Shown here: positions 18,495 to 27,320 of the stretch, piece by piece
Layout of the letters: each line of letters opens with the position of its first letter
Position numbering within the stretch: position 1 is the first letter of the stretch
NCBI RefSeq assembly: GCF_013364235.1
Contig: NZ_CP054919.1
Location: 5,687,501-5,726,047 of the forward strand
Direction of reading: 5' to 3'
Source of the DNA: Kitasatospora sp. NA04385
GTDB lineage: Bacteria > Actinomycetota > Actinomycetes > Streptomycetales > Streptomycetaceae
DNA: 38,547 bases
Position numbers and translations under genes: made by a program
Notes under the pieces: model-generated
What the model saw: only the letters and a program-made list of their open reading frames with translations
The model's database searches: none
What the model was told of the DNA's origin: nothing

Positions 18495-20163
18495 CAGTCG
18501 ACCACGGCGGTGGTCAGCGGGAAGCGGACCGGGGTGTCGCCGAAGACCAGGGCGGTGGCCTCCTCGGCGGCCCCGGCGACGGCGGCGGCCACCGCGTCCG
18601 CCAGGTCGGCCGGGGTGTGCACCACCACCTCGTCGTGCTGGAAGAACACCAGGTGCGGCCGGTCCTCGCCGGAGCGCAGCGCGGTCAGCCGGCGGCGCAG
18701 CGCGGCGAGCAGGGCCAGCGCCCAGTCCGCGCCGCTGCCCTGGATCACGAAGTTGCGGGTGAAGCGGCCCCGGGCGCGGGCCGAGCGGCCGCCCGCCTCG
18801 CCGGACTCCGGGGCCTCCGTCAGGTCCAGCCAGTCCGCCGAGGGCGGCGGGCAGACCCGGCCCAGCCGGGAGGAGACCACCCCGCCGTCCTCCCCGGTGC
18901 GGGCCGCCGCCTCCACGTACCCCATCGCCGCCGGGTAGCGCCGGTGCAGCGTGTTCAGCAGCGGGCCGATGCCGCCGCCGGTCTGGCCGTACATCGCGCC
19001 CAGCAGGCCCAGCTTCGCCTTCTCCCGGTCGCCCTGGAAGGCGCTCGCGGCGAGCGCCGCGTACAGGTCGCCGCCGGCCGCCGTCCGGGCCAGGCCCGCG
19101 TCGCCCGAGAGGGCGGCCAGCACCCGCGGCTCCAGCTGCGCCGCGTCCGCGACCACCAGCAGCCAGCCCGGGTCGGCCAGCACCGCGCGGCGCATGGTGC
19201 GCGGGATCTGCAGCGCGCCGCCGCCGCGCGAGGCCCAGCGGCCCGTCACCACGCCGCCCACCACGTACTCCGGGCGGAACCGGCCGCCGCGCGCCCAGGC
19301 CGCCTGCCAGGCCCAGCCGTGCGCCGCGTGCAGCCGGGACAGCTCCTTGTAGCGGACCATCAGGGCCGCCGCCGGGTGGTCCACCGACTTCAGCTCCCAG
19401 GAGCGGGTCGAGGACAGCTGGACGCCGCGGTCCGCGAACGCCTTGATCACCTGGGTGTGCGAGTCCAGGTTGAACGGGCGGGCGCCCAGCTCCCGCTGCA
19501 CCTCCAGGGCCAGTTCGGCCAGCTTCGCCGGCGGCGTGCCCGGGACCGCCGGGCGCGGGCCCAGCAGCTCGGTCAGCAGCGCGTCGTGCACGTCGGAGCG
19601 CCAGGGCAGCCCGTCGTGCGCCATCTCGCAGGCCAGCAGCGCGCCCGCCGACTCGGCCGCCACCAGCAGCCGCAGCCGGGAGCGGGCCGCCGGGTCGGCG
19701 ATCGCCGCGAGCCGCCGCAGCTGCTCGGCGTGCACCGCCACGGTGGCCGCCAGCTGGTCCGTCCCCGGCGGCAGCTGGAGCCGGTCCGGGGCGAACAGGC
19801 CGTCCTCGTCGGGCAGCGCGCCCTCCGGCAGGTCCGCCGGCACCGGCAGCCCGCGCAGCCGCGACCAGGCCGCGCCCAGCGAGCGCGGCGCCCCGAACCG
19901 GCCCTCCAGGCCCAGCAGCAGCGCCTCCGTCAGCCGCAGGTCGTGGCAGCGCGCCAGCCGCTCGGGCAGCGCGGCCAGCAGCGGGCCGTACGCGGTGTCG
20001 GCCGTCGGCCACACCCAGCGCGGGCGTGCGCGGCCTCCACCGCGGCCACCGCCTCGGCCAGCCGCGGCGCGGGCTCGGGCGGGCCCAGCGGCGCGCCGTC
20101 CTCGCCGAGCGGCTGCAGGCGGCCGCCGGGGCCGTGCGGGTCGGGCACCAGGGCGTAGCGCAC
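18476..20163 (-). pseudogene. Family A DNA polymerase (PolA-like, streptomycete second copy), frameshifted
   Basis: Encodes a small DNA polymerase I homologue annotated in Streptomyces as bifunctional 3'-5' exonuclease/DNA polymerase. Motif A is VVADAAQLEPRVLA, motif B REKAKLGLLGAMYGQTGGG and motif C FFQHDEVVVHT, so the polymerase site is intact; no clear exonuclease acidic motif is visible in the N-terminal half. The first about 47 residues (MRYALVPDPHGPGG to AAHARA) are in one frame and the rest (PRWVWPTADTAYGP onward) in another. One extra C in the CCC run at 20022-20024 (complement) would restore a 562-residue protein reading HAPRWVW, so a sequencing error is at least as likely as true inactivation. 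Convergent overlap with the phosphatase. Confidence 0.85.
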
Positions 20164-20382
20164 GGGCGGCGACTCCTCTCGAACGCGTGCTCCGGGACGT
20201 GCCCCGGGCCGGCGGGCAGGACCTGTCGACGGTAGCCGGTGGCGGTGACAGCACGCGCCGCGACGCGGGGGAGGCCCGGAGGTGACGGTGCGTCACACCT
20301 GCGGTGGCGGGATCGCGCGGGTGCCGGCCGGGGCCGGGTGGCAGCTTGTCCTGACAGTGTTCCGCCAGCGCCCGGCGGCCCG

Positions 20383-20395
20383 TAGTGTCGCCGGC
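20383..20395 (+). promoter_or_regulatory. Candidate -10 for a leaderless M3 peptidase mRNA
   Basis: TAGTGT at 20383-20388 fits the TANNNT -10 pattern and lies exactly 7 bases before the ATG, while no purine-rich ribosome-binding site is present. This spacing is typical of leaderless actinobacterial transcripts. Confidence 0.45.
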
Positions 20396-22423
20396 ATGAG
20401 CGACAATCCCTTCTTCTCGCCCAGCACCCTGGTGTACGAGCTCCCGCCCTTCGCCGAGATCCGGGAAGAGCACTACCGCCCCGCCTTCGAGCGGGGCATG
20501 GCCGACCAGCTCGCCGAGACCGCCGCGATCGCCGCGGACCCCGAGCCGCCGACCTTCGACAACACCGTGGTGGCGCTGGAGCGTTCGGGAGCGGTGCTGC
20601 GCCGGGTGACGGCGGCCTTCTTCAACCAGGACTCCGCCGACACCACCCCCGGCATCCAGGAGCTCGACGCCGAGATCAGCCCCCGGCTGGCCGCGCACGC
20701 CGACGCGATCCACCTCGACGCCGCGCTGTTCGCCCGCCTGGACGCCCTGCACGGAGCGCGGCACGGACTCGGCCTGGACGCCGAGTCGCTGCGGCTGCTG
20801 GAGCGCCGGCACACCGCCTTCGTCCGGGCCGGGGCCCGCCTGGACGCCGACGGCCAGCGGCGGCTGCGCGAGATCAACGCCCGCCTCGCCGCCGACGCGG
20901 CCGCGTTCCGCAAGAACACCCACGACGCCTCGCTGGCCGGTGCCGTCGCGGTGGACAGCGCCGCCGCCCTCGACGGCCTCTCCGACACCGAGGTCGCCGC
21001 CGCCGCCGAGAACGCCCGCGCGCTCGGCCAGGACGGCCGCTGGGTGCTCAGCCTGAAGAACTTCTCCAACCAGAGCGAACTCGCCCGGCTCACCGACCGC
21101 GCGCTGCGCGAGCGCCTGCTGACCTCCTCGCTGCGCCGCGGCCTCGACACCAACGGCCCGCTCGCCGCCCGGATGGCCGCGCTGCGCGCCGAACGCGCCG
21201 CGCTGCTCGGCCACCCCACCCACGCCTCGTACGTGGTCGCCGACGAGACCGCCGGCACCGTCGAGGCGGTGGGCGCGATGCTCGGCCGCTTGGTCGCTCC
21301 CGCCGTCGCCAACGCCGAGCGCGAGGCCGCCGACCTGGCGGCCGCCGCGGCCGCCGACGGGATCGCCGAACTGGCCGCCCACGACTGGGCGTTCTACGCC
21401 GAGAAGGTGCGCGCCGAGCGCTACGAGGTGGACACCGCGGCGCTGCGGCCCTACTTCGAGCTGGAGCGGGTGCTGCGCGACGGCGTCTTCCACGCGGCGA
21501 ACCTCGCCTACGGGCTGGCCTTCACCGAGCGGCCCGACCTGCGGGCGTACCACCCCGACGCCCGGGTCTTCGAGGTGTTCGACGCGGACGGCTCCGCGCT
21601 CGGCCTGTTCATCGGGGACTTCCACGCCCGGGAGTCCAAGCGCGGCGGCGCCTGGATGAACGAACTGGTGCCCCAGTCGCGGCTGCTGGGCACCCGCCCG
21701 GTGGTCGTCAACAACCTCAACATCGCGCACCCGGCGCCCGGCGAGGCCGCGCTGCTCAGCTGGGACGAGGTGCGCACCCTGTTCCACGAGTTCGGGCACG
21801 CCCTGCACGGGCTGTTCTCGGACGTCCGCTACCCGTCCTTCGCCGGGACGGAGGTGCCGCGCGACTTCGTCGAGTTCCCGTCCCAGGTCAACGAGATGTG
21901 GATGACCAGGCCCGAGGTGCTGGCCAACTACGCCCGCCACCACGTCACCGGGGAGCCGCTGGACGCCGCCGTGGTGGAGCGGATGCTCGCCGCCGAGAAC
22001 TACGGGCAGGGCTTCCGGACCGTCGAGTACCTGTCGGCGGCGCTGCTCGACTGGGCCTGGCACACCCGCGGCGCGGACGACCCGGTCGTCGCGGACGCGG
22101 AGGAGTTCGAGGCGCGGGCGCTCGCCGAGGCGGGCGTCGCGGTCGCGGCGGTGCCGCCGCGCTACCGCACCGGGTACTTCAACCACGTGTTCTCGAACGG
22201 GTACAGCGCCGGGTACTACGCGTACATCTGGTCCGAGGTGCTGGACGCGGAGACGGTCGAGTGGTTCGGCGCGGACGGGCGCGGGGTGCGGGAGAGCGGG
22301 CAGCTGTTCCGGGAGCGGCTGCTGTCGCGGGGCGGCAGCCGGGACGCGCTGGAGTGCGTGCGGGAGGTGCTGGGGCGGGAGCCGGAGATCGGGCCGCTGC
22401 TCGCCCGGCGGGGCCTGGAGTAG
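20396..22423 (+). CDS. M3-family zinc metallopeptidase (oligopeptidase A/Dcp type)
   Basis: 675-residue cytoplasmic oligopeptidase. The zinc motif HEFGHALHG has ligands His464 and His468 with catalytic Glu465; the third ligand is the Glu in DFVEFPSQVNEMW about 25 residues later. The C-terminal YRTGYFNHVFSNGYSAGYYAYIWSE region carries the substrate-binding Tyr and His of the Dcp/PrlC group. The N-terminal half is helical, as in the family, and there is no signal peptide. It probably degrades short peptides from protein turnover. The ATG at 20396 is chosen because the product starts MSDNPFFSPSTLVYELPPF as in relatives, and a -10-like hexamer is 7 bases away. It converges on the GH5 gene across a shared terminator. 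Confidence 0.94.
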   Translation: MSDNPFFSPSTLVYELPPFAEIREEHYRPAFERGMADQLAETAAIAADPEPPTFDNTVVALERSGAVLRRVTAAFFNQDSADTTPGIQELDAEISPRLAAHADAIHLDAALFARLDALHGARHGLGLDAESLRLLERRHTAFVRAGARLDADGQRRLREINARLAADAAAFRKNTHDASLAGAVAVDSAAALDGLSDTEVAAAAENARALGQDGRWVLSLKNFSNQSELARLTDRALRERLLTSSLRRGLDTNGPLAARMAALRAERAALLGHPTHASYVVADETAGTVEAVGAMLGRLVAPAVANAEREAADLAAAAAADGIAELAAHDWAFYAEKVRAERYEVDTAALRPYFELERVLRDGVFHAANLAYGLAFTERPDLRAYHPDARVFEVFDADGSALGLFIGDFHARESKRGGAWMNELVPQSRLLGTRPVVVNNLNIAHPAPGEAALLSWDEVRTLFHEFGHALHGLFSDVRYPSFAGTEVPRDFVEFPSQVNEMWMTRPEVLANYARHHVTGEPLDAAVVERMLAAENYGQGFRTVEYLSAALLDWAWHTRGADDPVVADAEEFEARALAEAGVAVAAVPPRYRTGYFNHVFSNGYSAGYYAYIWSEVLDAETVEWFGADGRGVRESGQLFRERLLSRGGSRDALECVREVLGREPEIGPLLARRGLE

Positions 22424-22432
22424 TGCCGTGCG

Positions 22433-22465
22433 CCCGCCCGCGCCCCCCTCCCGGGCGCGGGCGGG
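22433..22465. terminator. Bidirectional terminator between M3 peptidase and GH5 genes
   Basis: Perfect 13-bp GC stem (22433-22445 with 22453-22465) and a 7-base loop filling the 46-base gap between two converging stops. Confidence 0.75.
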
Positions 22466-22469
22466 GCGG

Positions 22470-23678
22470 TCACCGGGTGAAGACCGGGCCGTAGCCGGGG
22501 GCGGGGCGGCCGTCGGGGGTGAGGGCGCAGTAGCCGCCGGTGCCGCGGCACCAGTACCACATGGTCCAGCCGGCGGCGAAGGTGCGCATGGCGGCGACCT
22601 GGCGGCGGACCAGTTCGGCGTTGCCGGGGGTGGCGGCGGAGGGCGGGCCCCACTCGCCGACCAGGACCGGGAGGCGGTGGGCGCGGGGGTAGGCGGTGAC
22701 GGCGGCGGTGTAGGCCTCGACGAAGCCGCCGGACGGGTCCCAGTCCCGGCCGGCCTCGACGGCGGTGTCGTAGAAGTGCGGGGCGTAGCCGATCCGGTCG
22801 GCCCCGGGGCGGGGGTCGGCGAAGCCGGGCAGGCTCGTGGGGACGCCCTGGCCGACCAGGACGGTGGGTTCGACGAACAGCCAGGCGTCGCGGTCGACCC
22901 GGCGCACGGCGTCGATCAGCCGGCGGTACATGCCGGCCAGCCGGCCCCGTTCGAGGGCGGCGGAGGCGGCGGCCAGGACGGCCGGGTCGGCCGGGTCGCC
23001 GTCGACCGGGCCGAAGGGCTCGTTGAACAGGTCGTAGCCGAGCAGGGCGGGCTTGCCGCGCAGTTCGCGGGCGACGGCGGTGTACAGCTCGGACTGGGCG
23101 CGCCGCAGGTCGGGGTCGTCGTACAGGTGGCGGAAGGCGGCCTGGACGGAGGGCTGGAAGTAGCCGGCGAACCAGTCGTCCGGGTCGGGGGTGAAGGGCA
23201 GGCCGTCGTCGCGGGTGGCCCAGGCGGGGGCGCCGCCGTCGCCGCCGAGGAAGTACTGGCCGTAGACGTCCTGGTGGAAGTCGACGACGGCGTACAGGCG
23301 GTACTTCCCGGCCCAGTCGAGGAGTCGGCCGAGCCGGGCGAGCTGCCGCCGGTCGTAGTGGCCGCGGACGGGTTCCAGCCGGGACCAGGAGACCGCGATC
23401 CGGACCAGGCCGAAGCCGTTCGCGGCGAGCGCGCGCAGGTCGGCCTCGGTGGTCTCGTCGTACTTGTCGAGGTTGAAGCCGCGCAGGTCCAGGACGCGGC
23501 CGCGGGCGTCGGTGAAGGCGGTGCGGCCGTCGGGGAGGGTGGTGGCGGAGACCCGGCGGGCGTCGAACGGGGCACCGCCGCCGGACGGGCCGCGGTCGGC
23601 GGGCGGGCCGGCCGAGACGGTGCCGAGGACGGCGGCGGCGGTGAGCAGCAGGGCGGCGGCGGAGCGGAGGACGCGCAC
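22470..23678 (-). CDS. Secreted GH5 glycoside hydrolase, endoglycoceramidase-like
   Basis: 402-residue secreted enzyme. A signal peptide (MRVLRSAAALLLTAAAVLGTVSA) is followed by a TIM-barrel of the GH5 cellulase fold. The acid/base is Glu220 in DLFNEPFGP and the nucleophile Glu342 in LVGEWGPPS. The segments GFNLDKYDET, DFHQDVYGQYFLGGDG and APAWATRDDG resemble endoglycoceramidases and related glycolipid glycosidases more than cellulases, so a glycolipid or aryl-glycoside substrate is plausible. No carbohydrate-binding module is present. It lies 109 bases downstream of a TetR gene in the same direction and may or may not be co-transcribed with it. Confidence 0.88.
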   Translation of the reverse strand: MRVLRSAAALLLTAAAVLGTVSAGPPADRGPSGGGAPFDARRVSATTLPDGRTAFTDARGRVLDLRGFNLDKYDETTEADLRALAANGFGLVRIAVSWSRLEPVRGHYDRRQLARLGRLLDWAGKYRLYAVVDFHQDVYGQYFLGGDGGAPAWATRDDGLPFTPDPDDWFAGYFQPSVQAAFRHLYDDPDLRRAQSELYTAVARELRGKPALLGYDLFNEPFGPVDGDPADPAVLAAASAALERGRLAGMYRRLIDAVRRVDRDAWLFVEPTVLVGQGVPTSLPGFADPRPGADRIGYAPHFYDTAVEAGRDWDPSGGFVEAYTAAVTAYPRAHRLPVLVGEWGPPSAATPGNAELVRRQVAAMRTFAAGWTMWYWCRGTGGYCALTPDGRPAPGYGPVFTR

Positions 23679-23787
23679 GGGGGCACCTCGCGGCGGGGTG
23701 GGGGAGGAGTGCGCCGATCCTGCCGGAGCCGCCCCCGCCGCACAAGAGGTGAGACATGCTCATGTTTTCCGCGCCGCGCGGACGGGC

Positions 23788-24396
23788 TCAGACCTCCGGG
23801 GCGGCCAGCATCGGCGGCAGGTCGGCGGCCGCGGAGAGCCGGCCCCACAGCAGGTCGGCCAGGGCCTGCACCATCCGGGCGCGCGGGCAGGGGCGGGTCT
23901 CCAGCCACCAGTCGCCGGCGGCCAGCACCATGCCGGTGATCGAGCGCCCCCAGGTCTCGGAGAGCAGCGGGCCGTCCCGGCCGAGGTCGATCTGCTGCTG
24001 GATGGCCCGGGTGATCTCCTCGGCGATCTGCCGCAGCGCGGGCGCCAGCGCGTTGCCCGCGCCGGTGGGGTCGCCGGGCTCGGGGTGGGTGAGCAGCCGG
24101 TACACCTGCGGGCGGGACTCGATCGCGGCCAGGTAGACGTCCAGCACGTGCTCGACCCGGTCGCGGCGCTCCAGCGGTTCGTTGAGGGCCGAGCGGACGG
24201 CGGCCAGCAGCCCGGCGGTGTGGCGCTGCGTCAACGCGCCGATCAGCCCGTTCCGGTCGCCGAAGTGCCGGTACAGGATGGGCTTGGTGATGCCCGCCTC
24301 GGCGGCGATCGCGTTCATGCTGGCGTTCGGGCCCTCGCGCTGGACGACCCGGTCGGCGGCGTTGAGCAGTTGTTCGCGGCGGGGTTCGGTGGTCAT
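23788..24396 (-). CDS. TetR-family transcriptional regulator, divergent from acyl-CoA dehydrogenase
   Basis: 202-residue TetR-type repressor. The helix-turn-helix is NAIAAEAGITKPILYRHFGDRNGLI at about residues 26-50 and the C-terminal ligand domain is rich in helices. The ATG at 24396 is preferred over one 48 bases upstream because GAGGAG sits 7 bases before it. The intergenic region carries two related inverted repeats at the acyl-CoA dehydrogenase promoter, so autoregulation plus repression of that gene is the simplest model, perhaps with an acyl-CoA ligand. Confidence 0.92.
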   Translation of the reverse strand: MTTEPRREQLLNAADRVVQREGPNASMNAIAAEAGITKPILYRHFGDRNGLIGALTQRHTAGLLAAVRSALNEPLERRDRVEHVLDVYLAAIESRPQVYRLLTHPEPGDPTGAGNALAPALRQIAEEITRAIQQQIDLGRDGPLLSETWGRSITGMVLAAGDWWLETRPCPRARMVQALADLLWGRLSAAADLPPMLAAPEV

Positions 24397-24437
24397 GCGC
24401 TGCTCCTCGTGCGGGCGGGTAGGCGGCTCGGCGGGCG

Positions 24438-24491
24438 TTGACACCGGTTACCTATCGGTAGCAGACTCGCCGCCATGTTACCGGAGGTAAC
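24438..24491 (+). promoter_or_regulatory. Promoter with two TetR-type operators
   Basis: A consensus -35 TTGACA lies at 24438-24443. Two related inverted repeats follow: TTACC-TATC-GGTA at 24448-24460, between the -35 and the expected -10, and GTTACC-GGA-GGTAAC at 24477-24491, at or just after the expected start site. Both share TTACC/GGTA(A) half-sites and lie about 29 bases apart centre to centre, so one repressor could occupy both and block the acyl-CoA dehydrogenase gene. Confidence 0.72.
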
Positions 24492-24543
24492 AGCGCAGTG
24501 GCGCGGACCCTCCGGCCCGTACGACCGTCTCCTGGAGGCCGAC

Positions 24544-25761
24544 ATGACCACCTTCTCGCTCGACCCCGGGCCGGACCAGATCGCCGTCCGGGACTGGCTG
24601 CACGGCTTCGCCGCCGACGTGATCCGCCCCGCCGCCGCGGAGTGGGACGAGCGCGAGGAGACCCCCTGGCCGATCATCCAGGAGGCCGCCAAGCTGGGCA
24701 TCTACTCGCTCGACTTCTACGCCCAGCAGTTCTTCGACCCGTCCGGCGTCGGCATCCCGATCGCCATGGAGGAGCTGTTCTGGGGCGACGCCGGCATCGG
24801 CCTGGCCATCACCGGCACCACGCTGGCCGCCGTCGCCGTCCTCGCCAACGGCACCGACGAGCAGATCGGCACCTGGGCCCCGCAGATGTTCGGCACCCCC
24901 GAGGACGTCAAGGTCGCCGCGTTCTGCTCCTCCGAGCCCGACGCCGGCTCCGACGTCTCCGCGCTGCGCACCCGCGCCGTCTACGACCAGGCCAAGGACG
25001 AGTGGGTGATCAACGGCACCAAGACCTGGGCCACCAACGGCGGCATCGCGCACGTCCACGTGGTGGTCGCCACCGTCGACCCCGAACTCGGCTCCCGCGG
25101 CCAGGCCTCGTTCGTGATCCCGCCCGGCACCGAAGGCCTCAGCCAGGGCCAGAAGTTCAAGAAGCACGGCATCCGCGCCTCGCACACCGCCGAGGTCGTC
25201 CTCGACGGCGTCCGCGTCCCCGGCCACTGCCTGCTCGGCGGCAAGGAGAAGCTCGACGCCCGCCTCGCCCGGGCCCGCGAGGGCACCAGGGGCGGCGGCA
25301 AGAACGCGGCCATGGCCACCTTCGAAGCCTCCCGCCCCGCCGTCGGCGCCCAGGCCATCGGCATCGCCCGGGCCGCGTACGAGGTCGCCCTCGACTACGC
25401 GAAGACCCGCGTCCAGTTCGGGAAGCCGATCATCGAGAACCAGGGCGTCGCCTTCCAGCTCGCCGACATGAAGACCCGGATCGACGCCGCCCGGCTGCTG
25501 GTCTGGCGGGCCTCCTGGATGGCCGTCAACAACAAGCCGTTCACCAGCGCCGAGGGCTCGATGTCCAAGCTGTACGCCGGGGAGACCGCCAAGTTCGTCA
25601 CCTCGCAGGCCATGCAGATCCTCGGCGGCAACGGCTTCACCCGCGAGTACCCGGTCGAGCGGATGCACCGCGACAGCGCCATCTACACCGTCTTCGAGGG
25701 CACCAGCGAGATCCAGCGGCTGGTCATCGCCCGGGCCGTCTCGGGCGCGCCGATCCGCTGA
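24544..25761 (+). CDS. Acyl-CoA dehydrogenase
   Basis: 405-residue FAD-dependent acyl-CoA dehydrogenase for the first step of fatty acyl-CoA beta-oxidation or a branched-chain equivalent. Features include the flavin-binding AAFCSSEPDAGSDVSAL, NGTKTWATNGG, the tract ARAAYEVALDYAKTRVQFGKPI, and the C-terminal QILGGNGFTREYPVERMHRD. Glu385 in VFEGTSEIQR is at the catalytic-base position of medium-chain-type enzymes. A ribosome-binding GGAGG precedes the ATG at 24544; an upstream in-frame ATG at 24475 falls in the operator and is rejected. It converges on the crotonase gene, 15 bases between the stops. Confidence 0.94.
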   Translation: MTTFSLDPGPDQIAVRDWLHGFAADVIRPAAAEWDEREETPWPIIQEAAKLGIYSLDFYAQQFFDPSGVGIPIAMEELFWGDAGIGLAITGTTLAAVAVLANGTDEQIGTWAPQMFGTPEDVKVAAFCSSEPDAGSDVSALRTRAVYDQAKDEWVINGTKTWATNGGIAHVHVVVATVDPELGSRGQASFVIPPGTEGLSQGQKFKKHGIRASHTAEVVLDGVRVPGHCLLGGKEKLDARLARAREGTRGGGKNAAMATFEASRPAVGAQAIGIARAAYEVALDYAKTRVQFGKPIIENQGVAFQLADMKTRIDAARLLVWRASWMAVNNKPFTSAEGSMSKLYAGETAKFVTSQAMQILGGNGFTREYPVERMHRDSAIYTVFEGTSEIQRLVIARAVSGAPIR

Positions 25762-25776
25762 CCCGGCCGGCCCGGC

Positions 25777-26604
25777 TCAGAACTCCGGCTCGCGGCGCTC
25801 CAGGAACGCGGCCAGGCCCTCCCGGACGTCCGGCGCCGTCCGGGAGGCCCGCTCCCAGGGCGCCAGCGCGGCCGCGGCGTCCGCCGGGGCGACGGACAGC
25901 GCCGCCTTCACCGCGCCGATCGTCTGCGGCGAGCGCCGGGCCAGCAGGGCGGCGAACTCCCGCGCCCGGGCGTCCAGCCCGGCCGCCGGCACCACCTCGT
26001 CCAGCAGGCCGAACCGCTCCGCCCGGTCGGCGGGCAGCAACTCGCCCGAGAACAGCAGGTACTTGGCCCGGGCCGGGCCGACCAGCGCGGCCAGCCGCAG
26101 CGTCGGCACCGCCGGGTACACCACGCCCAGTTTCGCCGGGGTGATGCCGAGCCGGGCGTCCTCGGCGCCCAGCCGCAGGTCGCAGGCGAGCGCCAACTGG
26201 CAGCCGCCGCCCACGCAGGCGCCCCGGACCACCGCCAGCGTCGGGCGCGGGAACGCCGCCAGCGCCTCCTCCGCCGCCACGTTCAGCGCGTGGTACGCGT
26301 CGGCGGCGGCCGGATCGGCGTACACCCCGGCCAGTTCGGAGATGTCCGCGCCCGCCGAGAACGCGCCCGCCGCGCCCGTCAGCACCAGCACCCGCACGTC
26401 CGGGCGGGCGGCCAGCTCCGCCAGCACCCCGGGCAGCGCCCGCCACATCGCGGCGGTCACCGCGTTGCGCCGCTCCGGGCGGTCCAGCAGCAGCACCGCC
26501 ACCCGGTCCGGGCCCACCCAGCAGCGCAGCCCCGGGGCGCCGGCGGGCAGTTCGGCGTCCCCGGGGCCCGGGCGGTCGAGCGGACGGTCGGTGCGCACGG
26601 GCAT
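25777..26604 (-). CDS. Crotonase-fold enzyme, enoyl-CoA hydratase/isomerase family
   Basis: 275-residue crotonase-superfamily protein. The oxyanion hole segments GAFSAGADI and GACVGGGCQLALACD show the CoA thioester site is kept. Both acidic residues that catalyse hydration in classical enoyl-CoA hydratase are changed: the Glu of GGGCE is Gln136 and the Glu of QPE is Pro156 (by hand alignment). So it is unlikely to be a normal hydratase; isomerase, thioesterase, decarboxylase or non-catalytic roles remain open. It converges on an acyl-CoA dehydrogenase gene, which suggests CoA thioester metabolism. The ATG at 26604 has GAGAGG 8 bases upstream. Confidence 0.87.
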   Translation of the reverse strand: MPVRTDRPLDRPGPGDAELPAGAPGLRCWVGPDRVAVLLLDRPERRNAVTAAMWRALPGVLAELAARPDVRVLVLTGAAGAFSAGADISELAGVYADPAAADAYHALNVAAEEALAAFPRPTLAVVRGACVGGGCQLALACDLRLGAEDARLGITPAKLGVVYPAVPTLRLAALVGPARAKYLLFSGELLPADRAERFGLLDEVVPAAGLDARAREFAALLARRSPQTIGAVKAALSVAPADAAAALAPWERASRTAPDVREGLAAFLERREPEF

Positions 26605-26690
26605 GGCGTGGCCTCTCGGGGGGACGGCGGGTGCCGCCCCAGGCTTTCACGCGGGCGCCCGCCGGACGACGTGATCCGCGTCAACCCCGG

Positions 26691-27245
26691 CTACGCCGCG
26701 CGGGCCGCCCGCCACTCCGGGGCCAGCATCGACCAGACCTCCAAGTCCAGCCGGACGCCCAGGTGTTCGGTGTGGGCGCGGAGGGTGCCGTCCAGCGTCA
26801 TGCCCAGGCGCTCGGCGACCGCCCGGCTGCGCAGGTTGACCGTGCTGTTCCACCACTCGGCGCGGTACAGGCCGCGCTCCAGCAGCGCGTAGTCCAGCAG
26901 GTGGCGGACGGCCGTGGTGACCAGGCCGCGCCCCCGGGCGGCCGGCTCGCTCCACACGCCGATCTCGCACACCCCGCCCGGGGCGTCGAAGTTCACGAAC
27001 ATCACGCCGCCCACCAGCGTGCCGGCCAGCCAGATCCCGTATATCCGGCCGGTGTCCTCGGCCTGCTTGTCGGCGAACTTCCGCAGCGTGGCCCGGGCGG
27101 ACTCCGGATCGGTGCTGCGGGTGGCCCACGGGATCCACGGGTCGATCCCGGCCCGGGCCCGGTCCATGTGCTCCAGGAACTCCCCGGACCGCCACGGTTC
27201 CAGCGGGCGGAGCTCGGCGTCCTCGGCGAGCGCTACGGCGTACAT
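26691..27245 (-). CDS. GNAT-family N-acetyltransferase (RimJ/RimL-like)
   Basis: 184-residue Gcn5-related acetyltransferase. The acetyl-CoA motif is RGRGLVTTAVRHLLDYAL, preceded by the strand CEIGVWSEP; NSTVNLRSRAVAERLGM is the RimL-type motif B. Likely substrates are ribosomal protein N-termini, an amine or an antibiotic; sequence does not decide. The ATG at 27245 has GAAGGGA about 8 bases upstream; an earlier ATG 45 bases upstream would add residues that overlap the operator region. Divergent from a TetR gene, with the 28-bp dyad between them. Confidence 0.88.
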   Translation of the reverse strand: MYAVALAEDAELRPLEPWRSGEFLEHMDRARAGIDPWIPWATRSTDPESARATLRKFADKQAEDTGRIYGIWLAGTLVGGVMFVNFDAPGGVCEIGVWSEPAARGRGLVTTAVRHLLDYALLERGLYRAEWWNSTVNLRSRAVAERLGMTLDGTLRAHTEHLGVRLDLEVWSMLAPEWRAARAA

Positions 27246-27283
27246 TCGGCATCCCTTCGGGCCACGAGGTGCGTACCACGCGA

Positions 27284-27311
27284 GGTACATAACAAACGTT
27301 GGGTATGTACC
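27284..27311. promoter_or_regulatory. 28-bp dyad operator at the second TetR promoter
   Basis: GGTACATA at 27284-27291 and TATGTACC at 27304-27311 flank the palindromic core AACGTT; 24 of 28 positions are symmetric. A candidate -10 TACCCT at 27308-27313 overlaps the right arm and ends 7 bases before the TetR ATG, so a dimer here would repress the tetR gene and, being in the divergent space, perhaps the GNAT gene. Confidence 0.72.
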
Positions 27312-27320
27312 CTAGCGCGC

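Noticed and set aside
18476..20163. Programmed ribosomal frameshifting in the polymerase gene
   Set aside because: No slippery heptamer or downstream pseudoknot is evident, and two other genes show comparable indels.
20164..22186. An extension of the PolA-like frame across the M3 peptidase gene on the opposite strand
   Set aside because: The upstream part is a shadow of the peptidase gene; the true N-terminus is the separate frame starting at 20163.
23678..24396. GH5 and TetR genes as one regulatory operon
   Set aside because: Same direction, but 109 bases apart and the operators all lie on the other side of the TetR gene, so co-regulation is unproven.
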